Shown: positions 51,998 through 61,424 of the stretch, in pieces
How positions within the stretch are numbered: position 1 is the first letter of the stretch
How the letters are laid out: every line of letters begins with the position of its first letter
Source of the DNA: G963668345 sp965206025
GTDB lineage: Bacteria > Acidobacteriota > Terriglobia > Bryobacterales > UBA6623
NCBI GenBank assembly: GCA_965206025.1
Contig: CBDBIU010000003.1
Span: 434,001 to 498,000, forward strand
Length of the DNA: 64,000 nt
Direction: 5' to 3'
The notes under the pieces: generated by a model
The model's input: only the letters and a program-made list of their open reading frames with translations
What the model was told of the DNA's origin: nothing
Databases searched by the model: none
Position numbers and translations under genes: made by a program

Positions 51998-53909
51998 CGT
52001 GCCCGCTGGGAAGGTTTAAGTACACATTGACGATCGAAATCGCCGCCGGAGTCACCCCCGGTATGCGACTCGCCTGTCCGAGTGTCGTGGGTCGCACACG
52101 TTCCATTTTCTCAACGACTTCGCGGGAGAGTCCGGGAATCCCCCCGTAGGAAAAACCCTCGGGGATCTGCCGACTCTCGACATGCTTCAGGCGCTGGATT
52201 TGCCTAAGCTGCTGGACCAAGTAACCTTCGTACTTGATCTCGGTCTCAATGGACTTCCGTTGCGGACGCGTCAAAGCAGCGTCCGTGTAATGGCGGACAA
52301 TCTCAACCATGTCCTCGATGCCAATCTCCGGGCGTTTCAACAACTGGGCCAACGAATAAGCTACGTTGGGAGACGAGCCGAGCTTCCTAAAAAGTGCTCG
52401 GGCCGCTTCATCCGACCGCTTCGGACGGTGTTGCTCCAAGAAACTCTTGACAGCGCTCCGTCGCTGTTGGACGTGCTGAAACTCATTCCAATGCTGTTCG
52501 GCGATCAGCCCCACCCGGCGTCCGATCGGCGTCAGCCGCTGGTCCGCGTTGTCGATTCTCAGTTGGAGGCGAAACTCGGCTCTGGACGTGAACATGCGAT
52601 AAGGTTCGTCAGTACCCTTCGTGACCAGGTCATCGATGAGGATTCCGATATAGGCCGCGCTGCGGTCGAGGACGACCGCTTCTTGTCCTCTGATCGAACA
52701 GCCCGCGTTGATACCGGCCATCAGTCCTTGGCAGGCGGCCTCTTCGTAGCCTGTTGTGCCATTGATCTGCCCGGCCAGATAAAGGCCGGCTATTTTCTTT
52801 GTTTCTAGCGTCTTGCGTAGTTCTCTCGCGTCCACGGAATCGTACTCGATGGCGTATCCGGGTCGTATCATATCGGCTCTGTCAAGGCCGGGTATGGACG
52901 CCACCATAGCAACCTGCACATCGATCGGCATGCTGGTGGACATGCCGTTCACATAGACTTCATTGGTGTCGAGGCCCTCCGGCTCCAGGAACATCTGGTG
53001 CCGGGGCTTATCCGGGAACTTCACGACTTTGTCTTCGATGGAAGGACAGTACCTCGGGCCGACGCCCTCAATCTGACCGCTGTAGAGAGGAGAGCGATGA
53101 ATGTTTTCCTTGAGAACCGTCAAAGTCCGTTCGGTCGTGTAGGCGATGTGACAATCGATCTGTGCGCGATCGATCTTCTCTGTACGGAAAGAGAACGGCG
53201 TGGGTTCCGGATCACCCGATTGCCGCTCGAAACGGTTCCAATCGATCGTCCGACCGTCAAGACGCGGTGGCGTCCCGGTTTTCAACCGAGCACAGCGAAA
53301 ACCTAGATCTCGCAGCGATTCGCCGAGCATGACCGAAGCAGGTTCTCCGCTGCGACCCGCCGGGTAACTCCTCTCGCCGATATGGATCAGCCCGTTTAGG
53401 AACGTCCCGGTCGTCAGAATTACTGCCTTCGCCTCGATACTCCTTCCGTCAATAAGCTGTACGCCGCGAACCCTCTTGGCCGGTGACGCCTCGCCCTGCC
53501 CGCGTTGGGTCTCCAAGACCAAATCCATAACTTCGGCTTGTTTGACGACGAGATTGGTCTGCTGCTCGAGCAGTTGGCGCATCCTGATGCGGTACTGCTT
53601 CTTGTCGCACTGTGCTCGCGGAGACCAGACAGCCGGTCCACGGCTCGTGTTCAGCAGGCGAAACTGGATTCCGACCTCGTCGGTCAGCTCACCCATGACG
53701 CCGCCAAGAGCGTCGATCTCGCGGACGAGATGTCCCTTGGCAATACCGCCAACCGCGGGATTACAGGACATTTGTGCAACGAGATCGAGATTCAGCGTCA
53801 CGAGCGCCGTCCGCAACCCCATTCGCGCCGCTGCGACGGAAGCCTCGCAACCCGCGTGGCCGGCGCCGATGACCAGCACGTCGTAACTCTCGGTAAAATT
53901 CACTTTCAT
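51984..53909 (-). CDS. mnmG: tRNA uridine 5-carboxymethylaminomethyl modification enzyme MnmG
   Basis: A 641-residue FAD enzyme that, with MnmE, modifies the wobble uridine of several tRNAs. VIGAGHAGCEASVAAARMGL is the FAD-binding site, NPAVGGIAKGHLVREIDALG and GTFLNGLIHIGERSYPAGRS are conserved, and the C-terminal GIDA domain is present. First gene of the mnmG-rsmG-parA-parB run, all on the minus strand. Confidence 0.97.
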   Translation of the reverse strand: MKVNFTESYDVLVIGAGHAGCEASVAAARMGLRTALVTLNLDLVAQMSCNPAVGGIAKGHLVREIDALGGVMGELTDEVGIQFRLLNTSRGPAVWSPRAQCDKKQYRIRMRQLLEQQTNLVVKQAEVMDLVLETQRGQGEASPAKRVRGVQLIDGRSIEAKAVILTTGTFLNGLIHIGERSYPAGRSGEPASVMLGESLRDLGFRCARLKTGTPPRLDGRTIDWNRFERQSGDPEPTPFSFRTEKIDRAQIDCHIAYTTERTLTVLKENIHRSPLYSGQIEGVGPRYCPSIEDKVVKFPDKPRHQMFLEPEGLDTNEVYVNGMSTSMPIDVQVAMVASIPGLDRADMIRPGYAIEYDSVDARELRKTLETKKIAGLYLAGQINGTTGYEEAACQGLMAGINAGCSIRGQEAVVLDRSAAYIGILIDDLVTKGTDEPYRMFTSRAEFRLQLRIDNADQRLTPIGRRVGLIAEQHWNEFQHVQQRRSAVKSFLEQHRPKRSDEAARALFRKLGSSPNVAYSLAQLLKRPEIGIEDMVEIVRHYTDAALTRPQRKSIETEIKYEGYLVQQLRQIQRLKHVESRQIPEGFSYGGIPGLSREVVEKMERVRPTTLGQASRIPGVTPAAISIVNVYLNLPSGHGARA

Positions 53910-54027
53910 GAGAAAGAATAAGCGGGCGACTTCTTGTTATTCTAAGCACTCGCGGGATGGGAGGCAATGAACTCCGCCGTTTGTTGCCGAGCTAGGCGAG
54001 ACGTCATCAAAAGTTACTTACAAGGTC

Positions 54028-55305
54028 ATGAAGATATTAGTCATAGGCAGCGGCGGTCGAGAACATGCCCTAGCGTGGAAGCTGCGCCAATCTGACGGTG
54101 TCGAGGCCGTCTACTGTGTTCCCGGTAACGCCGGGGCGGCGATCGACGCTTCCTGCATTCCAGGAGATATTTTATCCCTCCCCGAGATGGCCAATCTCGC
54201 GGAATCCCTGCAAGTGTCATTTACCGTCGTCGGCCCCGAAGCGCCTTTGGCGGCAGGACTCGTGGACGAATTCACGGCCCGCGGCTTGGCTGCCGTTGGT
54301 CCGGTCCGCTCCGCCGCTCGGCTCGAGTCGAGCAAGATCTTCGCCAAGGAGTTCATGCGCCAACATCAGATCCCGACCGCTGACTTCGCCGTCGTCGAAA
54401 AACCGGCCGACATTGACGACCACATCGGACGATTCGGATTTCCCGTAGCACTCAAGGCGGATGGGCTGGCCGCCGGCAAAGGAGTTGTCCTGGCAAAGAA
54501 TGAGACCGAAGCAAGGGCGACGGCCGCTACTATGCTGGCAGGCGAAGCCGTCGGGCCGGCCGGTCGGCGGCTCGTGGTAGAACAGTTCCTACGGGGAGAG
54601 GAAGCGAGCTTCATTGTCTTGACGGACGGCAGGGATTACTGCATTCTTCCCCCGACGCAGGATCATAAAGCCGTTTTCGACAACGACGAAGGACCGAACA
54701 CCGGAGGTATGGGCGCCTACTGCGATCCCGATATCCTGACAGACGAAATCCGCGAAACGGTCATCAGCCGTGTCGTCGAGCCGACGCTCGAAGGCGTAAG
54801 GGCGACCGGACATCCATTCCAGGGCTTCCTCTACGTCGGGCTGATGCTGACCGACGACGGGCCCCTGGTTCTCGAGTTCAATGTGCGCCTAGGGGACCCC
54901 GAGACACAGCCGCTTGTGTATGGCATGACCGGCAACCTCGCGCAGCTTCTGGGATCTGTCGCCGAAGGTCGACTCGACGCCGGTGCGGTTGAGTGGAAAG
55001 CCATTAAAACTACATGTGTCGTTTTGACGTCAGAAGGATACCCCGGATCCTACCCAAGAGGGCGAATCATAACCGGTATCGACCGTGCGGAAGCCCAAGG
55101 CGCCAAGGTATTCCACGCCGGTACCCGCTTCCACGAGGGACAAATCGCTACTGCTGGCGGAAGGGTACTCGGAGTGACCGCCGGAGGGGACACTCTTGCT
55201 GAGTCCATAGAGAACGCTTACTCGGCGGTCAAGGAAATCCACTTTCAGGGGATGCACTTCCGTCGAGACATTGGCAAGAAAGGGTTGGAGCGAGCGAATC
55301 ATTAA
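54028..55305 (+). CDS. purD: Phosphoribosylamine-glycine ligase
   Basis: A 425-residue ATP-grasp enzyme of purine synthesis that joins glycine to phosphoribosylamine. MKILVIGSGGREHALAWKLR is the typical start. PVALKADGLAAGKGVVLAKN, DHKAVFDNDEGPNTGGMGAY and VLEFNVRLGDPETQPLVY are family motifs. It is divergent from mnmG and followed by a hairpin. No other pur gene is adjacent. Confidence 0.97.
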   Translation: MKILVIGSGGREHALAWKLRQSDGVEAVYCVPGNAGAAIDASCIPGDILSLPEMANLAESLQVSFTVVGPEAPLAAGLVDEFTARGLAAVGPVRSAARLESSKIFAKEFMRQHQIPTADFAVVEKPADIDDHIGRFGFPVALKADGLAAGKGVVLAKNETEARATAATMLAGEAVGPAGRRLVVEQFLRGEEASFIVLTDGRDYCILPPTQDHKAVFDNDEGPNTGGMGAYCDPDILTDEIRETVISRVVEPTLEGVRATGHPFQGFLYVGLMLTDDGPLVLEFNVRLGDPETQPLVYGMTGNLAQLLGSVAEGRLDAGAVEWKAIKTTCVVLTSEGYPGSYPRGRIITGIDRAEAQGAKVFHAGTRFHEGQIATAGGRVLGVTAGGDTLAESIENAYSAVKEIHFQGMHFRRDIGKKGLERANH

Positions 55306-55321
55306 CTACACTCGTAGTTAA
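55302..55321 (+). terminator. Palindrome overlapping the purD stop
   Basis: TTAACTAC, loop ACTC, GTAGTTAA gives an 8-base perfect stem that includes the purD TAA, followed by TTTCTT. It may act as a weak intrinsic terminator or as an operator. The stem is AT-rich, so terminator strength is doubtful. Confidence 0.5.
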
Positions 55322-55390
55322 TTTCTTCTCCTGGGCGGCCGCACGGGGGTACCGCAGAGATTTTTTTGCAGACTGTGGTCTAGTAAAGCC

Positions 55391-56404
55391 ATGAACGTTG
55401 GACTCATTGGCACCGGCGCTATCGCGCACAAACACGCCCAAAGCTACCAGCAGATCGGCTACCGGCTCGTGGCCGTTTCGAACAGAAGCGAGGAGAAGGG
55501 CCGCGGGTTTGCCAACGAGTACGGCGCCGAATTCGTAGCCGACCACTGGGACCTCTGTGCCCGCCGGGATATCGATTACCTGGATATCTGTGCCTTCCCC
55601 GACTCACGTCTTGAAATGGCACAGGCGGCGGCATCGAACGGCAAGCACGTCCTCGTTCAAAAACCGATAGCCGTCAACCTAGGCGCCGCCCGGGCGATGC
55701 TCGATTGCTGCTCTGAGGCTGACGTTTCCCTGGGTGTGATCAGCCAGCACCGTTTCGACGACTCGACGATTTTTCTTCGCCAAGCCCTAGAGCAAGGGCG
55801 CCTGGGCAAAATCCTCCAAGCCGACGGATACGTCAAGTGGCACCGGCCGCAAGCTTACTATGACCGTCCAGGCAAGGGAAGCTGGTCCGTCGAGGGAGGA
55901 GGGGCGCTTATCAATCAAGGCATCCATGCCCTCGACCTGATGCTTTATCTTGCCGGGCCAATCGAAGAAGTTTACGCCCAGTGGCAGTTGGCCGCGGCCC
56001 ATGAGATGGAGTCGGACGACGTAGTCAGCGGCATTATTCGTTACGCTAGTGGAGCAACCGGAGTCATTCAGGCGTCTACGGCCGTGTTTCCCGGCTATTC
56101 CGAGCGCATCGAAATCCATGGGACCAACGGTTCGGCCATCATCACCGGAGACCGGCTCACGGCTTGGGATGTGGAAGGCGACAGCGGAGAAGAGGCACCC
56201 CTCGCCGTTGATGTCGACTCAGGCGCGTCCGACCCGATGGCGATATCCCTCGAGCCGATCAAACGGCAGTTGCTTGACTTCGGGAAGGCCGTCCGCGAGC
56301 ACCGCAAGCCGCTGGTCGACGGTGAAGAGGGATACCGGACCTTGGAAGCGGTCCTGGCCCTTTATGACTCAGCACGAAGCGGCCACGCGGTTCGAATTAG
56401 CTGA
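55391..56404 (+). CDS. Gfo/Idh/MocA-family oxidoreductase
   Basis: A 337-residue NAD(P)-dependent oxidoreductase. MNVGLIGTGAIAHKHAQSYQ carries the Rossmann GxGxxA site. NGKHVLVQKPIAVNLGAARA holds the conserved KP motif, and GGGALINQGIHALDLMLYLA has the histidine typical of the family. The substrate is probably a sugar or inositol derivative. The next gene starts 56 bases downstream and may be co-transcribed. Confidence 0.92.
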   Translation: MNVGLIGTGAIAHKHAQSYQQIGYRLVAVSNRSEEKGRGFANEYGAEFVADHWDLCARRDIDYLDICAFPDSRLEMAQAAASNGKHVLVQKPIAVNLGAARAMLDCCSEADVSLGVISQHRFDDSTIFLRQALEQGRLGKILQADGYVKWHRPQAYYDRPGKGSWSVEGGGALINQGIHALDLMLYLAGPIEEVYAQWQLAAAHEMESDDVVSGIIRYASGATGVIQASTAVFPGYSERIEIHGTNGSAIITGDRLTAWDVEGDSGEEAPLAVDVDSGASDPMAISLEPIKRQLLDFGKAVREHRKPLVDGEEGYRTLEAVLALYDSARSGHAVRIS

Positions 56405-56460
56405 GCCGCGGGATCCCCCGTTGGCCGGCGCGGGCAGGGTCTTATCAGGAGAATAAAACG

Positions 56461-57000
56461 ATGGCAACCTTCAATGACTTAGTCGACTACCTCCACAAAC
56501 TCGACGCGGCGCACGTTCCGCACACCCAAGGCACGTACCTGGGACACAACGTCGCCGTCTATCGTGATCTGAAGGCTTGGGGCTGCTCGGAAGACTTGTG
56601 CCGGGCAGGCATGTTTCACTCCATCTACGGCACCGAGATCTTCCAAGATTTCTTCTTGCCGCTTGATCGCCGAGGCGAGGTGCGCGAGCTGATCGGGGAG
56701 CGCGCGGAGCGTCTGGCGTACCTGAACAGCGCTATCGACTACGCTTCCTTCGACCGCACGGTCGAGCGCGGCACTGCTCCCTACACGATGATCGACCGCT
56801 TCACCGGGGAGGAGATCGAGATTCCAGCCGCCGACTTCGAAGACCTCTGCCGCATCCATCTCTGTGACCGGCTGGAGCAAGTTCACCGCAGCAAAGACTG
56901 GGACTTCCGGCCCCAAACCTTCCGGCTCCTGGCCCAGCAGCTCGGCGGAATCGCCAGTCAGTCCTACGATCGAGTGCATGCATCCCAGGCGGCATCGTAA
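56461..57000 (+). CDS. DUF6817-like protein (HD-type fold suspected)
   Basis: A 179-residue soluble protein, with AGGAGAA upstream of the ATG. Sequence blocks LGHNVAVYRDLKAWGCSEDL and CRAGMFHSIYGTEIF have the spacing of histidines seen in HD-like metal-dependent hydrolases; related proteins are listed as DUF6817. No enzymatic activity is known to me. The end of the gene runs straight into a remnant of the dispersed repeat. Confidence 0.7.
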   Translation: MATFNDLVDYLHKLDAAHVPHTQGTYLGHNVAVYRDLKAWGCSEDLCRAGMFHSIYGTEIFQDFFLPLDRRGEVRELIGERAERLAYLNSAIDYASFDRTVERGTAPYTMIDRFTGEEIEIPAADFEDLCRIHLCDRLEQVHRSKDWDFRPQTFRLLAQQLGGIASQSYDRVHASQAAS

Positions 57001-57465
57001 TGGCGGTGGTGAGGCGAAGTGCGTGAGAGGCCCGTCAGTACAAGGCTCGCGCCGCTCGTTTGGTTTGTGGCGCAAGCTCTCCAGCTTGCCGCGTCGAGAC
57101 TCTTCTCGACGCTTGTGTTAAATGCGGGGTACATATAGTGCATTCTAAGTGTCTCATTAAAAGCAGCTTAACCCCATCGGCACCAAGGCCTCCTTGGATT
57201 GGCGCGGTACAATGTAATTGAGTGTACGCGAAGCATTCGGGCCCCATTCGAGCCGGGGCTGTCGGAAGCCGCGACCCAACGAGCAACAAAATTACCAAAC
57301 GAACCAAATTTCTAATAACCCCAAAGGAATCAATGGCCTACGTCCGTTTTCCAGACGGTAGGAGAGTCAGATCGGAGCGGACTGTAGCGCGGACCTGGTG
57401 CTGTCCCAGCGTCCGCGTTCGTGGGCTGGCTGTACCCGATTTTTCCCGGAAAGGAACACGTTGAC
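57001..57465. other. Intergenic region with repeat remnant
   Basis: 57003-57058 (GGCGGTGGTGAGGCGAAGTG, then GTCAGTACAAGGCTCGCGCC) is an internal segment of the dispersed palindromic element, closest to the 185-bp copy. The remaining 400 bases hold no supported gene. GGAAAGGAACACGTTGAC precedes the ATG of the metallohydrolase and contains its ribosome binding site. Confidence 0.5.
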
Positions 57466-59169
57466 ATGAGAACCTACTTCACTCATTGGCCTCAGGCGCG
57501 CCTAGTGCTGCTTTTGGGTTTCGCGCTATTGATCGGTTTTGCGCAAGTTCGCCAGTCGCTGCGTCCCGACGCTTCAGCGCATCTGGAAATCGTAGTCCAA
57601 CGGGCCGACACCGGAGAGGTTGTTCCGGCCCGCGTCTATCTATTTAAGGCGGACAAGCCTTTCCGGTTTAGCCCTGTAGACTCCCACCTTCCACTGCGTT
57701 TCGACTTCTTTTACCGGGAACGCGTCTGGTACCGCGGCGACAAACCGAAAACCCTCGAGGTTACGGCAAGCGACGAATCGCATTTCATCCTGCTCGAGGG
57801 TCGAGCGACGTTTGATCTTCCGGCCGCCGAGCATTATCGCTTGGAAGTGTACCGCGGTTTCTTTTACAAACCCGTCGTGGAGGAGTTTTTTCTCCAAGCG
57901 GAAAAGACGCGCCGTATAGTCGTCAAACTCGAACCGATCGCTCCTGGCCGCCAGCAGGAGTGGCTGGCCGCCGATGGCCACATTCACTTAATGCGAGATC
58001 AAAAGGACGATGACGTTTTCTTGCGTTGGCTCCAGGCGGAAGATCTCGCCGTGGGAAACTTTCTTGAGTTGCAGCGCCAGCAGCACGCCGCGCTGCAATA
58101 CGCCTATGGACGCGAGGGGGAAGCTCGTTTGCCGCGCTACGCCATTCGTTCGGGACACGAATCGCGCAGCGCTTTCTACGGACACACTCTCTTTTTGGGT
58201 CCCCAGAAGATGATCCGGCCTCTGAGTATCGGCAGCGAGCTTGCCAACTCTCCCGAGGCGTATCCGTTTCCGACCATCCTGTTTAAGCAGGGCCGGCGGC
58301 TGGGAGCTGTCACGGGGTTTGCTCACTTGCGCAATTACCGCGACGACATACCGCACGCGACGTTGTTGATGAACCTGGCGCGGAACACGATCGACTTCGT
58401 CGAGCTGTTTCAGTTCGGGGATCTCGCCCTCGACAAGTGGTATGAACTGCTCAATGCGGGATTTCGGGTCGTGGGTTTGGCGGGAAGCGATTTTCCCGTG
58501 CCCCTCTACCAGCCTTATCCCAGATCGACCGGCCGCCGGGGGCCGTGGCTGCGGGAGATTCCCTTGCTCGGCCCGGAAAGGGCCCTGGTCAAAGCCGCTC
58601 CCGGCCAGTCTGCTTACGAAGCCTGGGCGGAGGGGGTCCGCCGGGGAGCCGTCCTGCTAAGCAATGGGCCATTGCTCGAGTTTTCGGCCAACGGCCACTC
58701 CTCGGGCGCCGTTCTCGAATGGAGTGAGGAGACCTACACGGTAGAGGGGACTGCGACAGCGATTTCTTATCGCCCGATCGAAAAGGTCGAAATCGTCGTC
58801 AACGGTGAGCTAGTCGCGACGAGAGCGGGGGACGGGACGAGCACGGAACTCTCATTGCCCTACAAGGTCCAGATCGACGCCAGTTCCTGGATTGCTGCTC
58901 GCGCCAAGGCCGCGAGTGATCCCGAAGCACCCCAGATGTGGGCTCATGCGAATCCGGCCTATTTACTGAGGGAAGGAAAGCCGGTTTACGTTGCAGCGGC
59001 CCGCAAGGCTGTTCGCGAGCTTTGGGAAAAAGAGACCGCCTACTACAAACGTCCCTCATTCGTGTTTGAAAAGGTAGAGCAACGGCGGGAATTCCTCAGG
59101 CTCGTCGAAGAAACGCGCAGGATTCTCGAAGGCCCCCAAGCCAGCGGCATCGCGACCCGGTCTCGATGA
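57466..59169 (+). CDS. CehA/McbA-family metallohydrolase, secreted
   Basis: A 567-residue protein. The N-terminal hydrophobic stretch (LVLLLGFALLIGFAQV, residues 13-28) is a signal peptide or anchor. About 130 residues of beta-rich region follow, then the PHP-like catalytic domain starting at WLAADGHIHL with His172 and His174 as metal ligands. FYGHTLFLGPQK, GFAHLR and VVGLAGSDFPVPLY may contribute further ligands. The last codons (after ILEGPQ) may be borrowed from sulfatase-remnant DNA. The substrate is unknown. Confidence 0.8.
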   Translation: MRTYFTHWPQARLVLLLGFALLIGFAQVRQSLRPDASAHLEIVVQRADTGEVVPARVYLFKADKPFRFSPVDSHLPLRFDFFYRERVWYRGDKPKTLEVTASDESHFILLEGRATFDLPAAEHYRLEVYRGFFYKPVVEEFFLQAEKTRRIVVKLEPIAPGRQQEWLAADGHIHLMRDQKDDDVFLRWLQAEDLAVGNFLELQRQQHAALQYAYGREGEARLPRYAIRSGHESRSAFYGHTLFLGPQKMIRPLSIGSELANSPEAYPFPTILFKQGRRLGAVTGFAHLRNYRDDIPHATLLMNLARNTIDFVELFQFGDLALDKWYELLNAGFRVVGLAGSDFPVPLYQPYPRSTGRRGPWLREIPLLGPERALVKAAPGQSAYEAWAEGVRRGAVLLSNGPLLEFSANGHSSGAVLEWSEETYTVEGTATAISYRPIEKVEIVVNGELVATRAGDGTSTELSLPYKVQIDASSWIAARAKAASDPEAPQMWAHANPAYLLREGKPVYVAAARKAVRELWEKETAYYKRPSFVFEKVEQRREFLRLVEETRRILEGPQASGIATRSR

Positions 59170-59408
59170 TCGACATGCTGCCGACGATTCTTCATTTGGT
59201 CGGCTTGCCCTAGCCCGAGGTGAAACAGGGACAGTCGCTCGCGCCGTTATTACTGGGGGAACCGGGTTGGGAGCCGCGGCCGGTTATTCTTGATGAGTTT
59301 TACCAGAATGCCAACACGGGTAAGATGCGCGCTAGGCTGGATACCGTTCAGATAGTTGAAAACCGTCGATCGTCGAGCGCGAGCCGGCGGCAACGCGCCG
59401 AGCAGTAG
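59148..59408 (+). pseudogene. Arylsulfatase C-terminal remnant with in-frame stop
   Basis: In the frame DPVSMIDMLPTILHLVGLP, then TAG, then PEVKQGQSLAPLLLGEPGWE and PRPVILDEFYQN, the sequence matches the end of type I sulfatases. The TAG interrupts it, and the catalytic Cys/Ser-x-Pro-x-Arg region is absent. It begins inside the last codons of the metallohydrolase gene, so the two genes appear to have been fused by deletion. Confidence 0.75.
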
Positions 59409-59552
59409 AGGACCAGCACTCTTGCCGGTCCCTCGCCGCGAAGCGGCGGTGCATCTTTGCCGCGTCCCGCTCGTGCTTACGGCCCGTGCCGGATTGACAG
59501 CCGCGCCGCCTTTCCGTACCATGCCTTTAGGCGTTCCATTCAGAGGCCGCCC

Positions 59553-61415
59553 ATGAAGCGGATCCTGCTGGCAATCCTGAGTGTTTGGATGGGCGGAGTC
59601 GCCCTGTTTGCTCAGAGCGAGGAACCTCCCAAGCAGCCTCGTGAAGCCAAACAGGAGGCGATGCCGCCGGGGCGGTTTTCCAAGACCCACGCACCGCTTT
59701 TCTTCCCGCCCAAGTCGAATGATGCGGGCTCGCTGACCGAGAGCCTGGTTGCAGCCGGACCACATGGCGAGCAACCGGAAACGCCGCCGGCCCCTCGGCG
59801 GAACCTCATCGACCGATTCATTTTCCAAAAGATCGAGCGCGACGGTATTCCCCATGCCCCGCTCTCGACGGATAGAGAGTTTCTCCGTCGCGTCCAGCTC
59901 GACCTGACGGGCCGCATTCCCTCTCCCGAGGAAATCAGGGCCTTCCTAGCCGATACCGACCCGGCCAAGCGCGACAAGCTGATCGACCGACTTGTGGATA
60001 GTGAGGCCTGGGTGGATAAGTGGGCCTACTTTTTCATGGACCTGTTTCGGGCCAACGGCAAGATGGGCCGGGGGAAGGATCTCTTTCATTACTGGATGAA
60101 GGAGAACTTGCGCTCGGATCGGCCCTATGATCAAGTCGCCCGAGCTATCATTGCCGCTTCCGCCAAAAGCAACCACGTCGTAGCGGCGGCCAACTTGATC
60201 GCCCGAGAACATGTTCAGGGCAAAGCTTACCCGGATGATGGCGACGACTTCGGGATGGTCCATCAGTTGGATACCCATGACGAACTCGCCATCATCTACG
60301 GGAAGGCGTTTCTCGGCATCAACCTCTCCTGCGTCTCGTGCCATGACGGACAGGGGCACCTCGAGGAAGTCAACGTCTGGCTGAGTGGGACCACGCGGCA
60401 AGAGTTTTTCCAGTATGCGGCCTTCCTCGGCCGGACCCGCTACCAGATGTACTGGGAGAACGGGGCGGGCCAGTCCGGGGAGTTCATCATCGACGATCAT
60501 GGCCCCGGCTACGACACCACGGGCGAAAGCATGATCCGGGTGCCTCGCCTGGGCGGGACCAACGAGCCGGCTTTCATCCTGACCTCCGAGCGAATGAAGC
60601 CCGAGGACGAGCCGCGGGCGGCGCTGGCCAGGATGCTGAGCAGTCATCCGCAGTTCGCCCGGGCCACGGTGAATCTCTTCTGGGCGCAGTTAATGGGCTT
60701 TGGAATTGTCGAACCCTATGATGAATTCGACCTCGGGCGCCAGGACCCCGAGAACCTGCCGCGCGGCTGGGAGCTGCAGCCTTCTCATCCCCAGCTGCTC
60801 ACTTGGCTGGCACAGGATTTCGAACGCGGCGGGTATAGTCTCAAGCGCTTGATGTCGACGATTTGCCGTTCGAGCGCCTACCAGTTATCGGCGCGCTTCC
60901 CCGGCCAGTGGAAAGATTCCTACACCAAATACTACGCCCGCAAGTTTGTGCGCAGGCTCAATGCCGAAGAGCTCCATGACGCAGTGGCGCTGGCCACCGA
61001 TCGCCCCGGCAACTTCGAATTCGGTGCTGGAACCGTCGGCATGGCGATGCAGCTCAGCGGCCCCGCCGGGGAACGGGAGATTCGCCATTTCATGGAGACT
61101 CTCGGGCAGTCGGACCGAAACACCCCTCCCCGCCGGATTGCCGGATCACTTCTGCATCCGCTTGTTTTGATGCAGTCGCCCGTGGTCGCCGAGCGCGTTC
61201 TCGCGGAAGACTGTAGCCGGGTGCAGCAACTGCTTGATCGTTATTCGGATGATGCTCGCGTCGTCGAGGAGATGTTTCTGGCCACGCTTTCCCGACCGGC
61301 GTCCGAGCGCGAGCAAGAAATCGCTCAGGCCGCACTTCGAGCCAACCGCGTCGAAGGGGCGCAAAACCTGCAGTGGGCGCTGATCAACAACGTGGAGTTT
61401 CTATTCAATTATTAG
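59553..61415 (+). CDS. DUF1549/DUF1553 domain secreted protein
   Basis: A 620-residue protein. MKRILLAILSVWMGGVALFA is a signal peptide, which sets the start. DUF1549 follows (LIDRFIFQKIERDGIPHAPL, REFLRRVQLDLTGRIPSPEE), with CVSCHDGQGHLEEVN giving a CxxCH heme-c-like motif. DUF1553 covers the second half (ATVNLFWAQLMGFGIVEPYD, LNAEELHDAVALATD). This family is abundant in Planctomycetes and Acidobacteriota and always travels with DUF1501 proteins. A role in polymer degradation or electron transfer has been suggested but not shown here. Confidence 0.88.
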   Translation: MKRILLAILSVWMGGVALFAQSEEPPKQPREAKQEAMPPGRFSKTHAPLFFPPKSNDAGSLTESLVAAGPHGEQPETPPAPRRNLIDRFIFQKIERDGIPHAPLSTDREFLRRVQLDLTGRIPSPEEIRAFLADTDPAKRDKLIDRLVDSEAWVDKWAYFFMDLFRANGKMGRGKDLFHYWMKENLRSDRPYDQVARAIIAASAKSNHVVAAANLIAREHVQGKAYPDDGDDFGMVHQLDTHDELAIIYGKAFLGINLSCVSCHDGQGHLEEVNVWLSGTTRQEFFQYAAFLGRTRYQMYWENGAGQSGEFIIDDHGPGYDTTGESMIRVPRLGGTNEPAFILTSERMKPEDEPRAALARMLSSHPQFARATVNLFWAQLMGFGIVEPYDEFDLGRQDPENLPRGWELQPSHPQLLTWLAQDFERGGYSLKRLMSTICRSSAYQLSARFPGQWKDSYTKYYARKFVRRLNAEELHDAVALATDRPGNFEFGAGTVGMAMQLSGPAGEREIRHFMETLGQSDRNTPPRRIAGSLLHPLVLMQSPVVAERVLAEDCSRVQQLLDRYSDDARVVEEMFLATLSRPASEREQEIAQAALRANRVEGAQNLQWALINNVEFLFNY

Positions 61416-61424
61416 GAGCGCCCT